This document shows positions 10,183-23,290 of a stretch of 64,000 bases of DNA, one piece after another (within the stretch, counting starts at the first letter, position 1; every line of letters starts with the position of its first letter). The stretch is taken from assembly GCA_009801085.1 (NCBI GenBank), contig VNWV01000046.1:1-64000 (forward strand), written 5' to 3'. The position numbers were made by a program, and so were the translations under genes. The notes under the pieces were generated by a model. That model saw only the letters and a program-made list of their open reading frames with translations, searched no databases and was not told the DNA's origin. Source of the stretch: Lasiodiplodia sp. COLG20 (lineage: Eukaryota > Ascomycota > Dothideomycetes > Botryosphaeriales > Botryosphaeriaceae).

Positions 10183-10587
10183 ATAGTTAATACTATAGTT
10201 AGTATAAATAACGTAGATAATAAATCTACAGTCTCTTTTTCGTAAGCGAATACGATTTCTTTTAACGAAAAACTATAAAAAATAATCTAGAAACTACGTA
10301 CGTAAAATAACGTTCTTTAAGTCTAAGTCGTCTAGACTCTCTAGATACTACTAGCGACTAAGATTAAGATATCTAAGTCTAATCTATACTATAAAGACCG
10401 TAAGAAAACGTAGATCTTTTTATCGTAACTAGACGACTATATCTACTTTTTCTAAAAATAATTCGCGAAACTAAAGAATTAGATTCTCTACGCTAGTATC
10501 TATCTTAGAGACGTAGTAAAGTAATAGTTTTAGTTATTTAAAAAAGAGTATTAGACTAAATCTTCTTTCTACTAAATTAAGACTACT
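10183..10587 (+). pseudogene. gag: gag of element A, N-terminal part
   Basis: The start lies at two ATG-derived ATA codons (10183 and 10195), identified from E, where both are still ATG. The frame L-D-D-Y-I-Y-F-F-stop-K, in the middle of this part, is the capsid region shared with B. It is cut at 10587 by E; the remaining gag continues at 18855. Confidence 0.75.
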
Positions 10588-11352
10588 TATAACGATAGGC
10601 TCCTTCTACTAAGCTTTAGAATTACTTAGTAGATCGGATAAACCGTAAAGTTTACCTTAAAAAGATAAGAGAGGGAGAATAATAATTAAATAAGAGAGTA
10701 TTACGTAATTATATGATATATAGTAAGCCGATTACCTCTAACTAAAGAGTCTTAATTAGAACTTTAAGTTAACTATAGAGGGTTAAGTATCTAGCTAACG
10801 AGTATATCTATATACTATAGAAAAGCTAGTTATAATCTAAGAAGCCCTTATAAGCTCCAACTTATAAGAGCTTAGATCGAGCTATTATAAGCCTAGACTC
10901 ATAAGGACTTACTATAAGTCGTACGTAACTTAGGCGCTTAGAACGTTTTTTAGACTTCTAAACGATCGTAATATCGCACTATATTTTATCCGTTCTTCTT
11001 CTATCTACCTTCTAGCTTTTTACCTACGTATACTACTTCGAAACGATTATACGCCTAGACCTTCGGCTCTTAGCTTAACTCTATAGTCCTTCGTCCCGTA
11101 GAAGATTTTCTAGTCCGTACTTCTTTCTAGTATTACCGCGTTCTTATAGACGTTCTTCTTGTACGAGCTTCGACTACTATCTACTAGTATTTCTATACGC
11201 GCCGTCATTTCGTATCCTCTAGATTCCCGTACGAAATCTAAGACCGTACGACTCTTTCGTCTATAAGGCTTATTAATTCTTACGGCGAGTTTTTCCGTAC
11301 GGGCTTTCTATCCTTAGGGTTATAAAGCCCGTATCTTCTAGAATTTATAATA
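10588..11352 (-). repeat. 3' LTR of element E (765 bp)
   Basis: In plus-strand reading it starts TATAACGATAGGCTCCTTCT and ends ATTTATAATA. The reversed polypurine tract CTACCCTCCCTCTTAGAG follows directly, which is well preserved here. Confidence 0.93.
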
Positions 11353-11467
11353 CTACCCTCCCTCTTAGAGATCTTCGGCCCGAAGATTATTCTAAATTTC
11401 TACGATATATATCGCGCCGTTAGTAGTCTTCAGTTTTCTTCTTTCTTTTTCTTAGTAAGTCTTTACT

Positions 11468-12120
11468 ATACCTTCTAAGAAGCGTTTCTTTATTAAGATC
11501 TCGAAGATTTCTTTCCATTCTTACCGCACTACTCTTCGTCGTTAGGATTTACTTCGTCAGATTTTACGTAACGGCGTTAAGATAGTCTCTTATATAAATT
11601 ACCTAGAGCACTCTTCTTCTTATATTATTCTAAAGAATAATCCCTCTATTTATACTTCTTACTTAAAGGGTCGTCGTACGGGTTATAACGTAGCTACGTC
11701 TAGTAGTTCTAGTTATACGTAGCTTCTTTTTCTTTACTTAAGATTTTCTACTAATTCTTAGTAGTAAAAAAGTTAGATCGCGAGTAAGCTCGTTTAGAGG
11801 CCGAGAAATCGGCTACTTATATCACTTTATAGACTACGACTACTCGAATTAAACGTCTTCGTAAATAGTAGCGTTTTTTAAAAGCGCGTCGTTCTTTAAT
11901 AATACGCCGAGGCTTCGAAAGTCTTAAGAAGTTAAAGCGTATTAAGAATATAGATTCTAAAAGTCCTATTAATCCTAAAAATACTAAGAAGAAGCGGTCA
12001 CTAAAGCGTTTATATAGCGAGTTCTTAGCTAATACCTCTACGAGTTCTACCTAGACTATTAAATCTTCTAGAACTAATTCGAGTACTACGCCGCTAGAGA
12101 CGTTCGAGTTAGTTAATTAG
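11468..12120 (+). pseudogene. antisense accessory gene of element E (Cys-cluster + coiled coil), decayed
   Basis: It lies on the strand opposite to gag-pol, between the polypurine tract and the chromodomain. The frame opens at ATA (from ATG) CCT TCT AAG AAG CGT and is nearly stop-free for over 70 codons (…I-V-S-Y-I-N-Y-L-E-H-S…). From about 11765 a second frame reads K-L-D-R-E-stop-A-R-L-E-A-E-K and R-L-R-K-stop-stop-R-F-L-K-A-R-R-S to TAG at 12118, a coiled-coil pattern. The two halves are offset by one base. CTACTAATTCTTAG at 11748-11761 looks like an intron branch site plus acceptor. Tail-to-tail with pol. Function unknown. Confidence 0.62.
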
Positions 12121-15100
12121 GCGCGGTAGACTTCGAATTTTAATTTTAGATCCTTAGGCGCCCTCGTAATTAACGCATCTCTAGCTTAGATTAATCTAGG
12201 TTTTAGTAATAGAAGTCTATAATAAAGTCTTTATAGCCTTCGTAGTTTTCTAGCGGTTTCTAAATATTATTCTAGTCTTCTTTCTACTTAATAAGGTATC
12301 TAAATTAACTATTATAGTAGTCGCTATCGAGGATTTTTTCTACGATCTAATCTTTATTTTCGTCGGCGTCTAGATTTTCTAGGGTTATTTTCTCGGTTTA
12401 TTCTACTAGAGTAGCGTTTTCTAGCGCTAGTTCGAGTAGTTCTATATAGAATACTAGATTTATCTACATAGTATTAGATAGCTTAAGGCGGTATATAACT
12501 TCGCCTAGCTTTTCTTCAATCTTAAAAGGTCCGATTTTCTTAAAGTCTAATTTACTATTCGGTCGTCGAGTTTTAATATTTCTTCTAAGAAGATAAACTT
12601 TATCTCCTCTTTTTAGCTTCGATACCTTCTAGTACCGTCTATTATAGTAGTAGGACATTAAATATCCGTTAAATTTAATATCGAGGCTAAGCTATTTATA
12701 AAGCTCTTTTAGCTAGTTCGCTTTAAAAATTTCTTTCTAGACTAAAAATTCGCTTAGAATTTCTTCTCTATAGACTATCGGTTCGTACCCGTAATTAGCG
12801 TAGAACGAAGTTTCCTAAGTAGCCGACGCCTTTAAGCTATTATACGCGAATTATACTAGTAGTAGTAATATAACCTAATTATCTTAAATATAGTTAAGAT
12901 AATAGCGTAGATACTACTCTAGCGTTTAGTTTATACGCTTAGTCTATCTATCTATTTAAGAATATACTATTATCAAGAGTTTATACTTAACTCTAAGCTA
13001 TCGAATAAGACTCTATTAAAATCGAGATATAAATAACTAATCTCTATCTAATATAAGCTTTTCTAGTAACTCGTAGTTATTTAGAATTATTCTAAGAAAT
13101 ATATAGGCTAGTTCTTTCGCGTTTACCGACTTAAGATATAGTAGATAGTACGCGTACTTAGTAAGTCTATCGATAATAACTAGAATTAAGTTATACTTAA
13201 CGTTAGTTAAGAATTCGACTAACTCGAGTAGATTCGTAATAAAGTCTAGTAAGATTAATTGCTAGAGTTTCTTTAGAGCTACGATTAGTTAGAGTAGTCT
13301 ATAGAATACGTATCTCGCGGTCTTACTTCTAATATATAAGTCGTATTACGAAACTACCTTTTAGACTATTCTTCTTAGACCCTAAAAGTAGTAATTTCTA
13401 GTTATTCGCTCTATCGTCTTCTTAATTTTTTAGTAATCATATACTAGTACTTTATAGATATCTTTAACGAGTTTCTCCCGAAGTTTTACTAGGACGTAGA
13501 TTAATTCTAAATATAGAATTATACCTTCTACGTTACGCGTAATTTAAGAGTTATTTTCTACTTTTTTAAGTTCTTAGGCTATTACGTTATAGACGTAGGC
13601 TTTTTAAATCTTTCGCGTCTAGACGTTATCTTCTAGGCGTATTGCCGGTACTAGTAGTCTAACTAGAATAAGCGATAGATCGGTCTCTAAATTTCCCTTT
13701 AACTATAATTAGATAATTCTAAATATAGATACGCACGCTCTAGCGGATATAAAAGTTCTATTCTTCTACTAGCTAAGTATTATAGGCTATAGTTCTAGCT
13801 TTTTTTCGATATAGTCGGCTCTTCTACTTAGCGCGTCTACGCGAGCGTTCTTAGATTCCTTTCTATAGATAATCTTTATATCGTATAACGCTAATTCTTT
13901 AGCCTATCTAATTTATCTTCTAGTTAGTTTCTTTATAGTAGTAAAGTACGTAAGGTTCTTATAGTCGTAGTATACTAACATCTAATACTTCACGCCTTCT
14001 AGATAATACCTCTATTTCTTAAATACTATAACGATAGCTAGAAGTTCTTTATCGTAGACATCGTAATTAAGCTCTAGAGATATTATTTTTCTAGAATAGT
14101 ACGCGATCGGGTAAAGCCGTTCTTATTCGTCGGATTAACTAAGATAGACCCCGATAGTATAGTCTAATACGTCGGTTTTTATAATAATAGAAAGTTCGAG
14201 GTTATAGATCTTAAAAATAAGTACTTCGTAGAACATCTACTTTAGTAAGTTAAACGCTTATTATTACTCTTCGCTCTATTTAAACCCGTATTCTTTTTAA
14301 GTAAGTCTCGTAAGTGACTCACACACTACCACGTATTTCGCGATAAATTTACGATAAAAGTTAGCGAAATCGAGAAACGACTGTACTTTTTTAATAGTTT
14401 TTAGTATAGACTATTCTCTAATTACGTCTAGTTTAACTTCGTCTATACTAATATAGTCTAGAATAATAATAAATTCTAAGTATTCTACCTTCTAGAAATA
14501 CTATTCGCATTTCTCAAGTGCGATAAATAATTCCTATTTCTAAAGTACGTCTAAAACCTTCTTAATATATTTCATATATTCTTCGAGAGTTTTTAAGTAG
14601 ATTAAGATATCGTCTAGATAAGCTATATAAAATACATCTAAATACGGACGTAAGACGTTATTAACTAAGCTCTAGAATATTACCGGGGCATTAGTAAGCC
14701 TAAACGATATAACCATATATTTAAAGTAACTATAACGTGTTTAAAATACTATCTTTTATTCTTTCTCTTTTTTAATCTGTACGAGATAGTAGCCGTCTCT
14801 AAAGTTAAACTTAGTAAAGTATTTCGCCTCTCGAGTCTTATCCTATAGCTCGTCGATACGGGGTAATAGATATTAATTTTTTACCGTAATGTCGTTTAAT
14901 TATCTATAATCGATATAGAGATAAAGCTTACCGTTTTTCTTTAAAACGAATAGAATAGAGTATCTAGCTAGTAATAACGAAGACCGTATATAATCTTACT
15001 TAATATTCTTCTCGATATACTCTCTTAAAGCCTTACTCTTCTTTTATAAGAGAGAGTAGATTAGCTTAAACGCGAGCTACATTTCTAGAATGAGAGATAT

Positions 15101-16000
15101 CTCGTAATTCTATAGTTAGTACTTCGGTAGCTATTCTTTTTTTCTTTTCTAGAATATCGATTACTATCTCTAAAACTATAGAGATACCGTCTTAAGTTTT
15201 AGTATTAGAACTTTTCTTCTCTTAAAATTACTTATCTTCGTCTAGATATTACTTACGATATATTCTCTATTCGACTAGATAGTTTTCTTAATAGATTTTT
15301 CGTCGTATCTAGCGTTTATTCTCTAGAGATAGTCTTTTTCGACTAACTTTAGATAGTTATTCTCTATATAAGACTCTATTCTTAATCGCTATATCTTAGC
15401 TACGATTCTACATTTTATTTTCTTACTAGGTTTAAAATATATTTTATAAACTTTCTCGCCTCGACGCCTTATACGTTAAATTACTACGTAGAATATTTCT
15501 TAGATATTGATAGAGTTTAATACTTCTACGTCTTTTCTTAACTCTACGTTCTAGACTTTTAGCTTCTAGCTCTAGCTCTAGCTCTTTTAGCTTTAGCTTC
15601 TAGCTCTAGCTCTATTCTTTAACGTTAAACTGGTCCGTTTTACGGTAGCGAGGTGTTTCACGCACTTTTTCTTCGAGAAGCTAACTTTTTCTATACTCTA
15701 GTTAATTTACGGCTCGTATATCTTAAGCTATAGAATTTTAAAAATAATATCGTATTCTAGAATCGTTATAAGGTCTAAGTTAATGTATTTCTTATAATTA
15801 TCGATAGAAATAGAGATCGTACCGGTTTCTAAGCGGATTTATTCTTACTTAGCCGGTAATCTATTTATAGTAACTAGTAAGTAGAGGTAATTCTTTATTT
15901 AGCGGTGTATATATAGCTTAGCGACGTAGGTAGAATTAATAAAGTTTTCTTACGTGCTACTATCGATTATAGCCATTATATAGTAATTACTAATACGAAC
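12121..16000 (-). pseudogene. pol: pol of element E (PR-RT-RNase H-IN-chromodomain), RIP-inactivated
   Basis: Minus-strand order: protease motif I-D-S region at about 15975-15950. RT motif L-Y-L-Y-I-D-Y-R-stop-L-N-D from 14926 (the stop is a former Gln codon). Catalytic YLDD-type motif at about 14630-14600. RNase H I-K-T-D-V-L-D-Y near 14185-14155, in the same frame as RT (753 nt apart). Integrase core with L-D-F-I-T-N near 13255 and the I-I-D-R-L-T-K-Y region near 13190-13150. Chromodomain Y-L-I-K-stop-K-E-D-stop-N-N-I-stop-K-P at about 12310-12240. Between PR and RT lies a (GAGCTA)n-type hexamer tract (15553-15612). Stops occur mostly as TAG/TAA at Gln/Trp sites. Confidence 0.85.
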
Positions 16001-17976
16001 TAGTATGTATACTAAGTCCGTAATTTTAGTTTTGATAGGTGTTTTTCTATTCGATATACTTATAACTTTATTAAGAGATCTAATAGACGGCTTCTTCTAG
16101 AGTCTCTAGCTAGAAAGACCGTCTAGTTTTTCGATTAGTATCGTAGACTATTATCTTCTAAGACTAGAGAGACGTTTTTATAGAAGTAGAGATTCTATTC
16201 TCCTACGTAAAGAAAGATTTTCTTTTATTAAGTCTAGTCTTCTCTCTAGATTCTTCGTCGATAGCTAACTATTTCTTAGTAGACCTTATACTATATTACT
16301 AGTCTTTTATACTTAGCCGTCGGGATCTAATATAGAGTATCTTTCTAGGGTATTATAGTTTCGTATATTTCTAGTATTACCACCATATTTCTAAGATAAG
16401 TCTAGTTCTCTTCTCGTTAGACGTTCTAGACTTCGTCTTATAGTTATTCCGCGATCTTTTTAGCGGTAGTATAATATAACTAATACTAAGGGCCCTATCT
16501 ATCGCGCTAATAAAACTTAACGGTTATTACGCCGTTTATAACTCTATATTACTAGATAGATAGCTTTAGACATATTACTAGAGTCTAAATAGTAATAGAC
16601 GTAGAGCTAGAGATACGTTAGATTTCTTTATATTATTTAAGATGTTTCTCGATTCTAACTAAAGTAGCTTTATTCTTCTAGTTTTCGTCGTCTATTTCGC
16701 TAAGTTCGAACGTACTATCGTAAAATTCTCTAGTATCGCTATTTATTAGGTCGTCGTCTAGGGGTAGCGCTTCGATAAAGTTATTAATTTTCTACTATTC
16801 TAGTATTTATAGAGTGGCGTTAACGCGCTAAAATTATTTAGAGTACTATTCGGCGCCGTCTTTTTCGTCTTTATAGATAAGATAATTATTATCATAGTAG
16901 ATAGTCTAGCTTATAGCCGTATAGCTAACTATTTTTATAACTACGGGAAAGACTTCTCGAGATTCTTCTTAATCTCTCTTCTAGACGGCCGCGCTCTAAC
17001 GTATCTTTTTCTTTTATAGACAGCTCTATTAGTACATCTTATCTTATTTTTCCCTACATCAAAAATATAGCCTCTTATTAAAGCGCTCTTATTTCTAGGG
17101 TGTAAACTTCTATCGTTAGATATTTCTACTTTTTTCCTTATTATAGAGCTTCTTTTCGCCTTTATAGGCTACGTTAAGCTCTATAGCATCGCCCCTATTC
17201 TAGATATAGCGTAACGGTTTCTAGAAGTTTTTTAGTTAATACGTTTTTTAGTCTTAGTCGTATTCGTTTTAGAGTTATTCTATCTTAAGAGCTAGCTAAA
17301 TTATAGCTTCTAGAGTTTTAGTATTATCGTAGAGAGTTATTACCTTTTTAATTTCGTTCTTTAGTCCTCTATAATATAGAGTTCTAAGCGTAAGGTCTAA
17401 ATATCCTTCAGCTAGAAATACTACGTCCTAGAACTTAGTAGTATAATTTTAAATAGATTCTTTTTACGTCATTTCTAGTAGGTCGTAGATAGCTTAGTAG
17501 GCCTCGTCTAGCCCGCTAAAAGTTCGCTTTAAGGCGGTAGCGAAGTTTCGATAGTTCGTAAAGAGCCGTTAAATAGTCTTAATCTAGTAAAAAAGAGATC
17601 TAGTCTAATACTCTCTTTTAAATAGCCGAAACTATTACTCTACTACGCCTCTAAGATAGATACTAGCGTAGAGAATCTAATCCTCTAGTCCTATAAATTA
17701 TCTCTAGAAGAAGTAGATATAGTCGTCTAGTTACGATAGAAAGGTCTACGTCTTCTTATAGTCTCTATAATATAGATCGGGCTTAAGTACCTTAATCTTA
17801 GTCGCTAGTAGCGCCTAGAAGGCCTAGACGACTTAGACTTAAAGGACGTTATTTTACGTACGTAGTTTCTAGATTATTCTCTATAGTTTCTCGTTAGAAG
17901 AAATTGTATTTACTTACGAAGAAAAGGCTACAGACTTATTACTTACGTTATTTATACTAACCATAGTATTAACCAT
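16000..17976 (-). pseudogene. gag: gag of element E, RIP-inactivated
   Basis: Two in-frame ATG codons survive (first bases 17976 and 17964), followed by V-S-I-N-N-V-S-N-K-S. The capsid-type region lies at about 17800-17600. Pol is in the -1 frame relative to gag: 3038 nt from the second ATG to the RT codon at 14926, remainder 2 modulo 3. A nucleocapsid region lies near 17100, but its Cys/His spacing is no longer readable with confidence. The gag/pol boundary used here is approximate. Confidence 0.75.
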
Positions 17977-18084
17977 AGTTAGTACCTATTTATTAGTAAT
18001 TTCTATACTAGATTAATACTTTCTATTTTAGATCGATAACTTTAATTAGCTATCTTTCTTCTCTTATAAAAATAGTAGTTAAAG

Positions 18085-18849
18085 TATAACGGTAGACTTC
18101 TTTTACTAAGCTTCGAAGTCACTTAGTAGATTAAATAAACTATAGAATTTATCTTAAAGAGATAAGAGAGGAAGAATAATAATTAGATAAAAAAGTATTA
18201 CGTAATTATACGATATATAGTAAGCTAGTTACCTCTAACTAAAGAGTCTTAATTAGAACTTTAAGTTAACTACGAAGGGTTAAGTATCTAGCTAACGAGT
18301 ATATCTATATACTATAGAAAAGCTAGTTATAATCTAAGAAGCCCTTATAAGCTCTAACTCGTAAGGACTTAAATCGAGTCGTTATAAACCCGGGCTCGTA
18401 AGGATTTACTATAGATCGCACGTAACTTAAACGCTTAGAGTATTTCTTAAACTTCTAAACGATTATAATATCGTACTATATCTTATCCATTTTTCTTCTA
18501 TTTATCTTTCGGCTTTTTACCTACGTACACTACTTTAAGACGATTATACGTCTAGACTTTTAGCTCTTAACTTAACCCTATAGTTCTTCGTCTCGTAGAG
18601 AATTTTCTAGTCCGTACTTTCTTCTAGTGTTACTACGTTCTTATAGGCGTTCTTCTTATATAGGCTTCGGCTACTATCTACTAGTATTTCTATACGCGCC
18701 GTCATCTCGTATCCTCTAGATTTCCGTACGAGATCTAGAGCCGTACGGCTCTTTTATTTACGAGGCTTATTAGTCCTTACGGCGAGTTTTCCCGTACGGG
18801 TTTTCTACTCTTAGAGTTATAAAGTCTATATCCTCTAGAGTTCGTAATA
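18085..18849 (-). repeat. 5' LTR of element E (765 bp)
   Basis: It starts TATAACGGTAGACTTCTTTT next to the leader (18084 downward: CTTTAACTACTATTTTTATA in reverse) and ends GAGTTCGTAATA, followed by the TSD CTACT. Confidence 0.93.
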
Positions 18850-18854
18850 CTACT

Positions 18855-20474
18855 TAATAACTCTTCGCGAACTATCGAAACTTCGCTATCGCCTTAAAAT
18901 AAATCTTTAGCGGGCTAGACGAGGCCCGTTAAGCTATTTATAACCTACTAGAAATAACGTAAAAAAAGTCTATTTGAGATTATACTACTAAGTTCTAGAA
19001 CGTAGTATTTCTAGCTAAAAAATATTTAGACCTTACGCTTAGAATTCTATATTATAAAAAGCTAAAGAACGAAATTAAAAAGATAATAATCTTTTACGAG
19101 AATACTAAAACTCTAAAAGCTATAATTTAACTAGTTCTTAAGATAGAATAACTCTAGAACGAATACGACTAAGACTAAAAGACGTATCGACTAAGAAACT
19201 TCTAAAAACCGTTACGCTATATCTAGAATAGAGACGATACTATAGAACTTAACGTAGTCTATAAAGACGAAAAAAAGCTCTATAATAAAAGAAAGAATAA
19301 AAATATCTAACGACGAAAGTTTACACTCTAGAAATAAGAACGCTTTAATAAGAGACTATATTTTTAATATAGAAAAAAATAGAATAAGATATACTAATAG
19401 AACTATCTATAAAAGAAAAAGATATATTAGAACGCGGCTATCTATAAGAGAAATTAAAAAGAACCTCGAAAAGTCTTCTTTATAGTTATAAAAATAGTTA
19501 ACTATACGGCTATAAGCTAGACTATCTACTACGATAATAATTATCTTATCTATAAGAGCGAAAAAGACGACGCCGAATAATATTTTAAATAACTTTAGCG
19601 CGTTAACGCTACCCTACGAATACTAGAATAGTAGAAAATTAACGACTTTATTAAAACGCTACCTCTAAATAACGATCTAATAAATAGTGATATCGAAGAA
19701 TTCTACGATAGTACGTTCGAACTTAGCGAAATAGACGACGAAAACTAAAAAAATAAAGCTACTCTAGCTAGAATAGAGAAGTATCTTAAATAATATAAAA
19801 AAATCTAACGCGTCTCTAGTTCTACGTCTATTACTATTTAAACTCTAGTAGTACGCCTAAAGCTATCTATTTAGTAATATAGAGTTATAAACGACGTAAT
19901 AACCGTTAAGTTCTACTAGTACGATAGATAGAGTCTCTAGCGCTAGTTATATTATACTACCGCTAAAAAAATCGCGGAATAGCTATAAGACGAAGTCTAG
20001 AACGTCTAACGCGAAAAGAATTAGATTTATCTTAGAAATATAGCGGTAATATTAGAAATATACGAAATAGTAATACTCTAAAAAGATATTCTATATTAGA
20101 TTTCGTCAGCTAAGTATAAAAGATCGATAATATAGTATAAGATCTACTAAGAAATAATTAGCTATCGATAAAAAATCTAGAGAAAAGACTAAACTTAATA
20201 GAAGAAAATCTTTCTCTACGCGAAAGAATAGAACTTCTACTTTTATAAAAACGTCTCTCTAGTTATAGAAGATAATAATTTACGATATTAACTAAAAAAC
20301 TAAACGGTCTCTCTAGCTAGAAATCTTAAAAGAGACTATTTATTAGATCTTTTAATAAGGTTATAAGTATATTAAACGGAAAAATATCTACTAGAACTAA
20401 AATTATAGATTTAGTATACGTATTAGTTCGTATTAGTAATTACTATATAATAGCTATAATTAATAGTAGCGCGT
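18855..20474 (+). pseudogene. gag: gag (C-terminal part) and start of protease, element A
   Basis: It continues A's gag directly after E (…TAATAACTCTTCGCGAACTA). It is collinear with 21764-23370 of B. It ends in the protease active-site stretch I-I-N-S-S-A (ATA ATT AAT AGT AGC GCG), equivalent to I-I-D-S-D-A in B. There element B is inserted. Confidence 0.8.
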
Positions 20475-21238
20475 TGTTACGAACTCTAGAAAATATAGAC
20501 TTTATAACTTTAAGAGTAGAAAGTCCGTACAAAAAAACTCGTCGTAGAGACTAATAAGTCACGAGAACGAAAGAGCCGTACGACTCTAAATTTTATATAG
20601 AAATCTAGAGAATACGAAATAACGGCGCGTACGAGAATACTAGTAGATAGTAGCTAAAACTCGTACGAAAAAAACGCCTACGAAAACGCGATAACTCTAG
20701 AAGAAAGTACGAACTAAAGAATCTTCTACGAAACGAAAAATTATAAAGTTAAACTAAAAGCTAAAAGTCTAAACGTATAATCGTTTCGAAGAAGCGCGCG
20801 AAGATAGAAAGTTAAAAAGCGAGTAAGAAAAAAAATAGATAAGATATAATACGATATTACAACCGTTTAAAAGATAGAAGAATACTCTAAGCGTCTAAAT
20901 TATATACGATCTATAGCGAGCTCTTAAAAGTTAGACTCGCGATAGCTTAATCTAAGCTCTTATAAGCCGGGCTTATAAGAGCTTCTTAAATTATAACTAG
21001 CTTTTTTATAGTATATAGATATACTTTTTAGCTAGACCTTTAACTCTTTATAGTTAACTTAAAGTTCTAATTAAGACTCTTTAGTTAAAGATAATCGGCT
21101 TACTATATATCGTATAATTACGTAATACTCTCTTATTTAATTATTATCCTCCCTCTCTTATCTCTTTAAGATAAATCCTACGATTTATCTAACCTACTAA
21201 GTAACTTCGAAGCTTAGTAGAAGAAGTCTATCGTTATA
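20475..21238 (+). repeat. 5' LTR of element B (764 bp)
   Basis: It runs from TGTTACGAACTCTAGAAAAT to TATCGTTATA, then the leader CTTTAACTACTATTCTTATA. It holds the perfect stem-loop AAGCTCTTATAAG / CTTATAAGAGCTT at 20954-20984. Confidence 0.93.
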
Positions 21239-21346
21239 CTTTAACTACTATTCTTATAAGAGAAGAAAGATAGCTAATTAAGATTATCGATCTAAAATAG
21301 AAAGTATTAATCTAGTATAGAAATTACTAATAAATAAATACTAACT

Positions 21347-23290
21347 ATAATTAACACTATAATTAGTATAAATAACGCGGATAACGAGTCTATAGCCTCT
21401 TTTCTATAAGTAAATACGGTTTCTTTTAACGAGAAACTATAGAGAATAATTTAGAAACTACGTATATAAAATAACGTTCTTTAAGTCTAAGTCGTCTAAG
21501 CTCTCTAAGTACTACTAGCGACTAAGATTAAGATATCTAAGTCTAATCTATATTACGAAGACCGTAAGAAAACGTAGACCTTTTTATCGTAACTAAACGA
21601 CTATATCTACTTCTTCTAGAAATAATTCGCGAGACTAGAGAATTAAATTTTCTACGCTAGTATCTATCTTAGAAGCGTAGTAGAGTAATAGTTTCGACTA
21701 TTTAAAAGAAAGTATTAGACTAGATTCTCTTTCTACTAAATCGAAACTATCTAACGACTCTTCGTAAACTATCGAAACTTCGCTACCGTCTTAAAGCGAA
21801 CCTTTAGCGGGCTAGACGAGGTCTACTAAGCTACTTACGACCTACTAGAAATAACGTAAAAAAAATCTATTTAAGATTACACTACTAAGTTCTAAAACGT
21901 AACGTTTCTAGCTAAAAAATATTTAGACTTTACGCTTAGAACTCTATATTATAGAGGACTAAAGAATAAAATTAAAAAGACGATAGTTCTCTACGATAAT
22001 ACTAAAACTCTAGAAGTTATAATTTAGCTAGCTCTTAAGATAGAATAACTCTAGAACGAATACGACTAAGACTAAAAAATATATCAACTAAGAAACTTCT
22101 AGAAACCATCACGCTATATTTAAAATAGAGGCGATACTATAAAGCTTAACGTAGTCTATAAAGACGAAAAGAAGCCCTATAATAAAAAAAAAAGTAAAAA
22201 TATCTAACAATAAAAGTTTACACTCTAGAAATAAAAACGCTTTAATAAGAGACTATATTTTCGATATAAAGAAAAATAAAATAAGATGTACTAATAGAGC
22301 TATCTATAAAAGAAAAAAGTACGTTAAAATACGGCCGCCTATAAAAGAGATTAAGAGAAACCTCGAAAAGTCTTCTTCATAGTTATAAAAATAGTTAGCT
22401 ATACGGCTATAAGTTAGACTATCTACTACAATAATAATTATCTTATCTATAAAAGCGAAAAAGACGATACTAAATAGTTCTTTAAATAGCTCTAGCGCGT
22501 TAACGCTACTCTATAAATACTAAAATAGTAGAAAATTAATAACTTTATCGAAGCGCTACTCCCGAATAACGATCTAATAAATAGCGATATCGAAGAGTTC
22601 TATAATAGTACGTCTAAATCTAGCGAAATAAACGACGAAAACTAGAAGAATAAAATTATCTTAGCTAGAATTAAGAAGCACCTTAAATAATATAAAAAAA
22701 TCTAACGCGTCTCTAGTCCTACATCTACTACTATCTAGATCTTAGTAGTACGCCTAAAGCTATCTATCTAGTAATATAGAGTTATAAATAATGTAATAAC
22801 CGTTAAGTTCTATTAGCGTAACTAATAGAGCTTCTAGTACTAGTTATATTATACTACCGCTAAAAAGATCGCGGAATAGCTATAGAATAAAGTCTAGAAT
22901 ATCTAACGCGAAGAAAACTAGGCTTATTTTAAAAATATAGCGGTAATATTAGAAATATACGAAATAGTAATACTTTAGAGAGAAACTCTATATTAAATTT
23001 CGTCGATTAAGTATAAAAGACTAATAATATAGTATAAGATCTACTAAGAAATAGTTAATTATCGACGAAGAATCTAAGAGAAAGACTAAATATAATAGAA
23101 GAAAATCTTTTTTTACGCGGAAAAATAGAACTTCTACTTTTACGAAAACGTCTCTTTAGTTATAGAAGATAATAGTCTACGATACTAATTAAAAAACTAG
23201 ACGGTCTCTCTAGCTAAAAACTTTAAAAGAAGTCGTCTACTAGATCTCTTAATAAGATTATAAGTACATCGAACGAAAAAACACCTACTA
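21347..23290 (+). pseudogene. gag: gag of element B, RIP-inactivated
   Basis: The ATG-derived ATA at 21359 (second Met of E) opens the frame. The capsid region from 21593 reads L-N-D-Y-I-Y-F-F-stop-K-stop-F-A-R-L-E-N and Y-L-R-S-V-V-E-stop-stop-F-R, which fits Ty3/gypsy capsid proteins. Gag is in frame 2 of the window while protease and RT are in frame 1. The C-terminal limit is approximate. Confidence 0.78.

Larger units (their letters stand above)
10588..18849 (-). mobile_element. element E: complete family-1 retrotransposon (8262 bp, subfamily 1)
   Basis: Two 765-bp LTRs (10588-11352 and 18085-18849) flank a full set of domains on the minus strand, and the host duplication CTACT lies at 10583-10587 and 18850-18854. 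It is inserted in A's gag. Its RIP load is visibly lower than that of neighbours: CA/TG survive in several places (CTCACACACTACC at 14319, CCCTACATCAAAAATATAGC at 17042, the gag start codons). It is therefore the best copy from which to read the ancestral family-1 sequence. Confidence 0.95.

Noticed and set aside
10588..18849. A large inverted repeat or palindrome between E (minus) and B (plus)
   Set aside because: Both are independent insertions with their own TSDs and LTR pairs; the inverted homology follows from opposite orientation of related elements.
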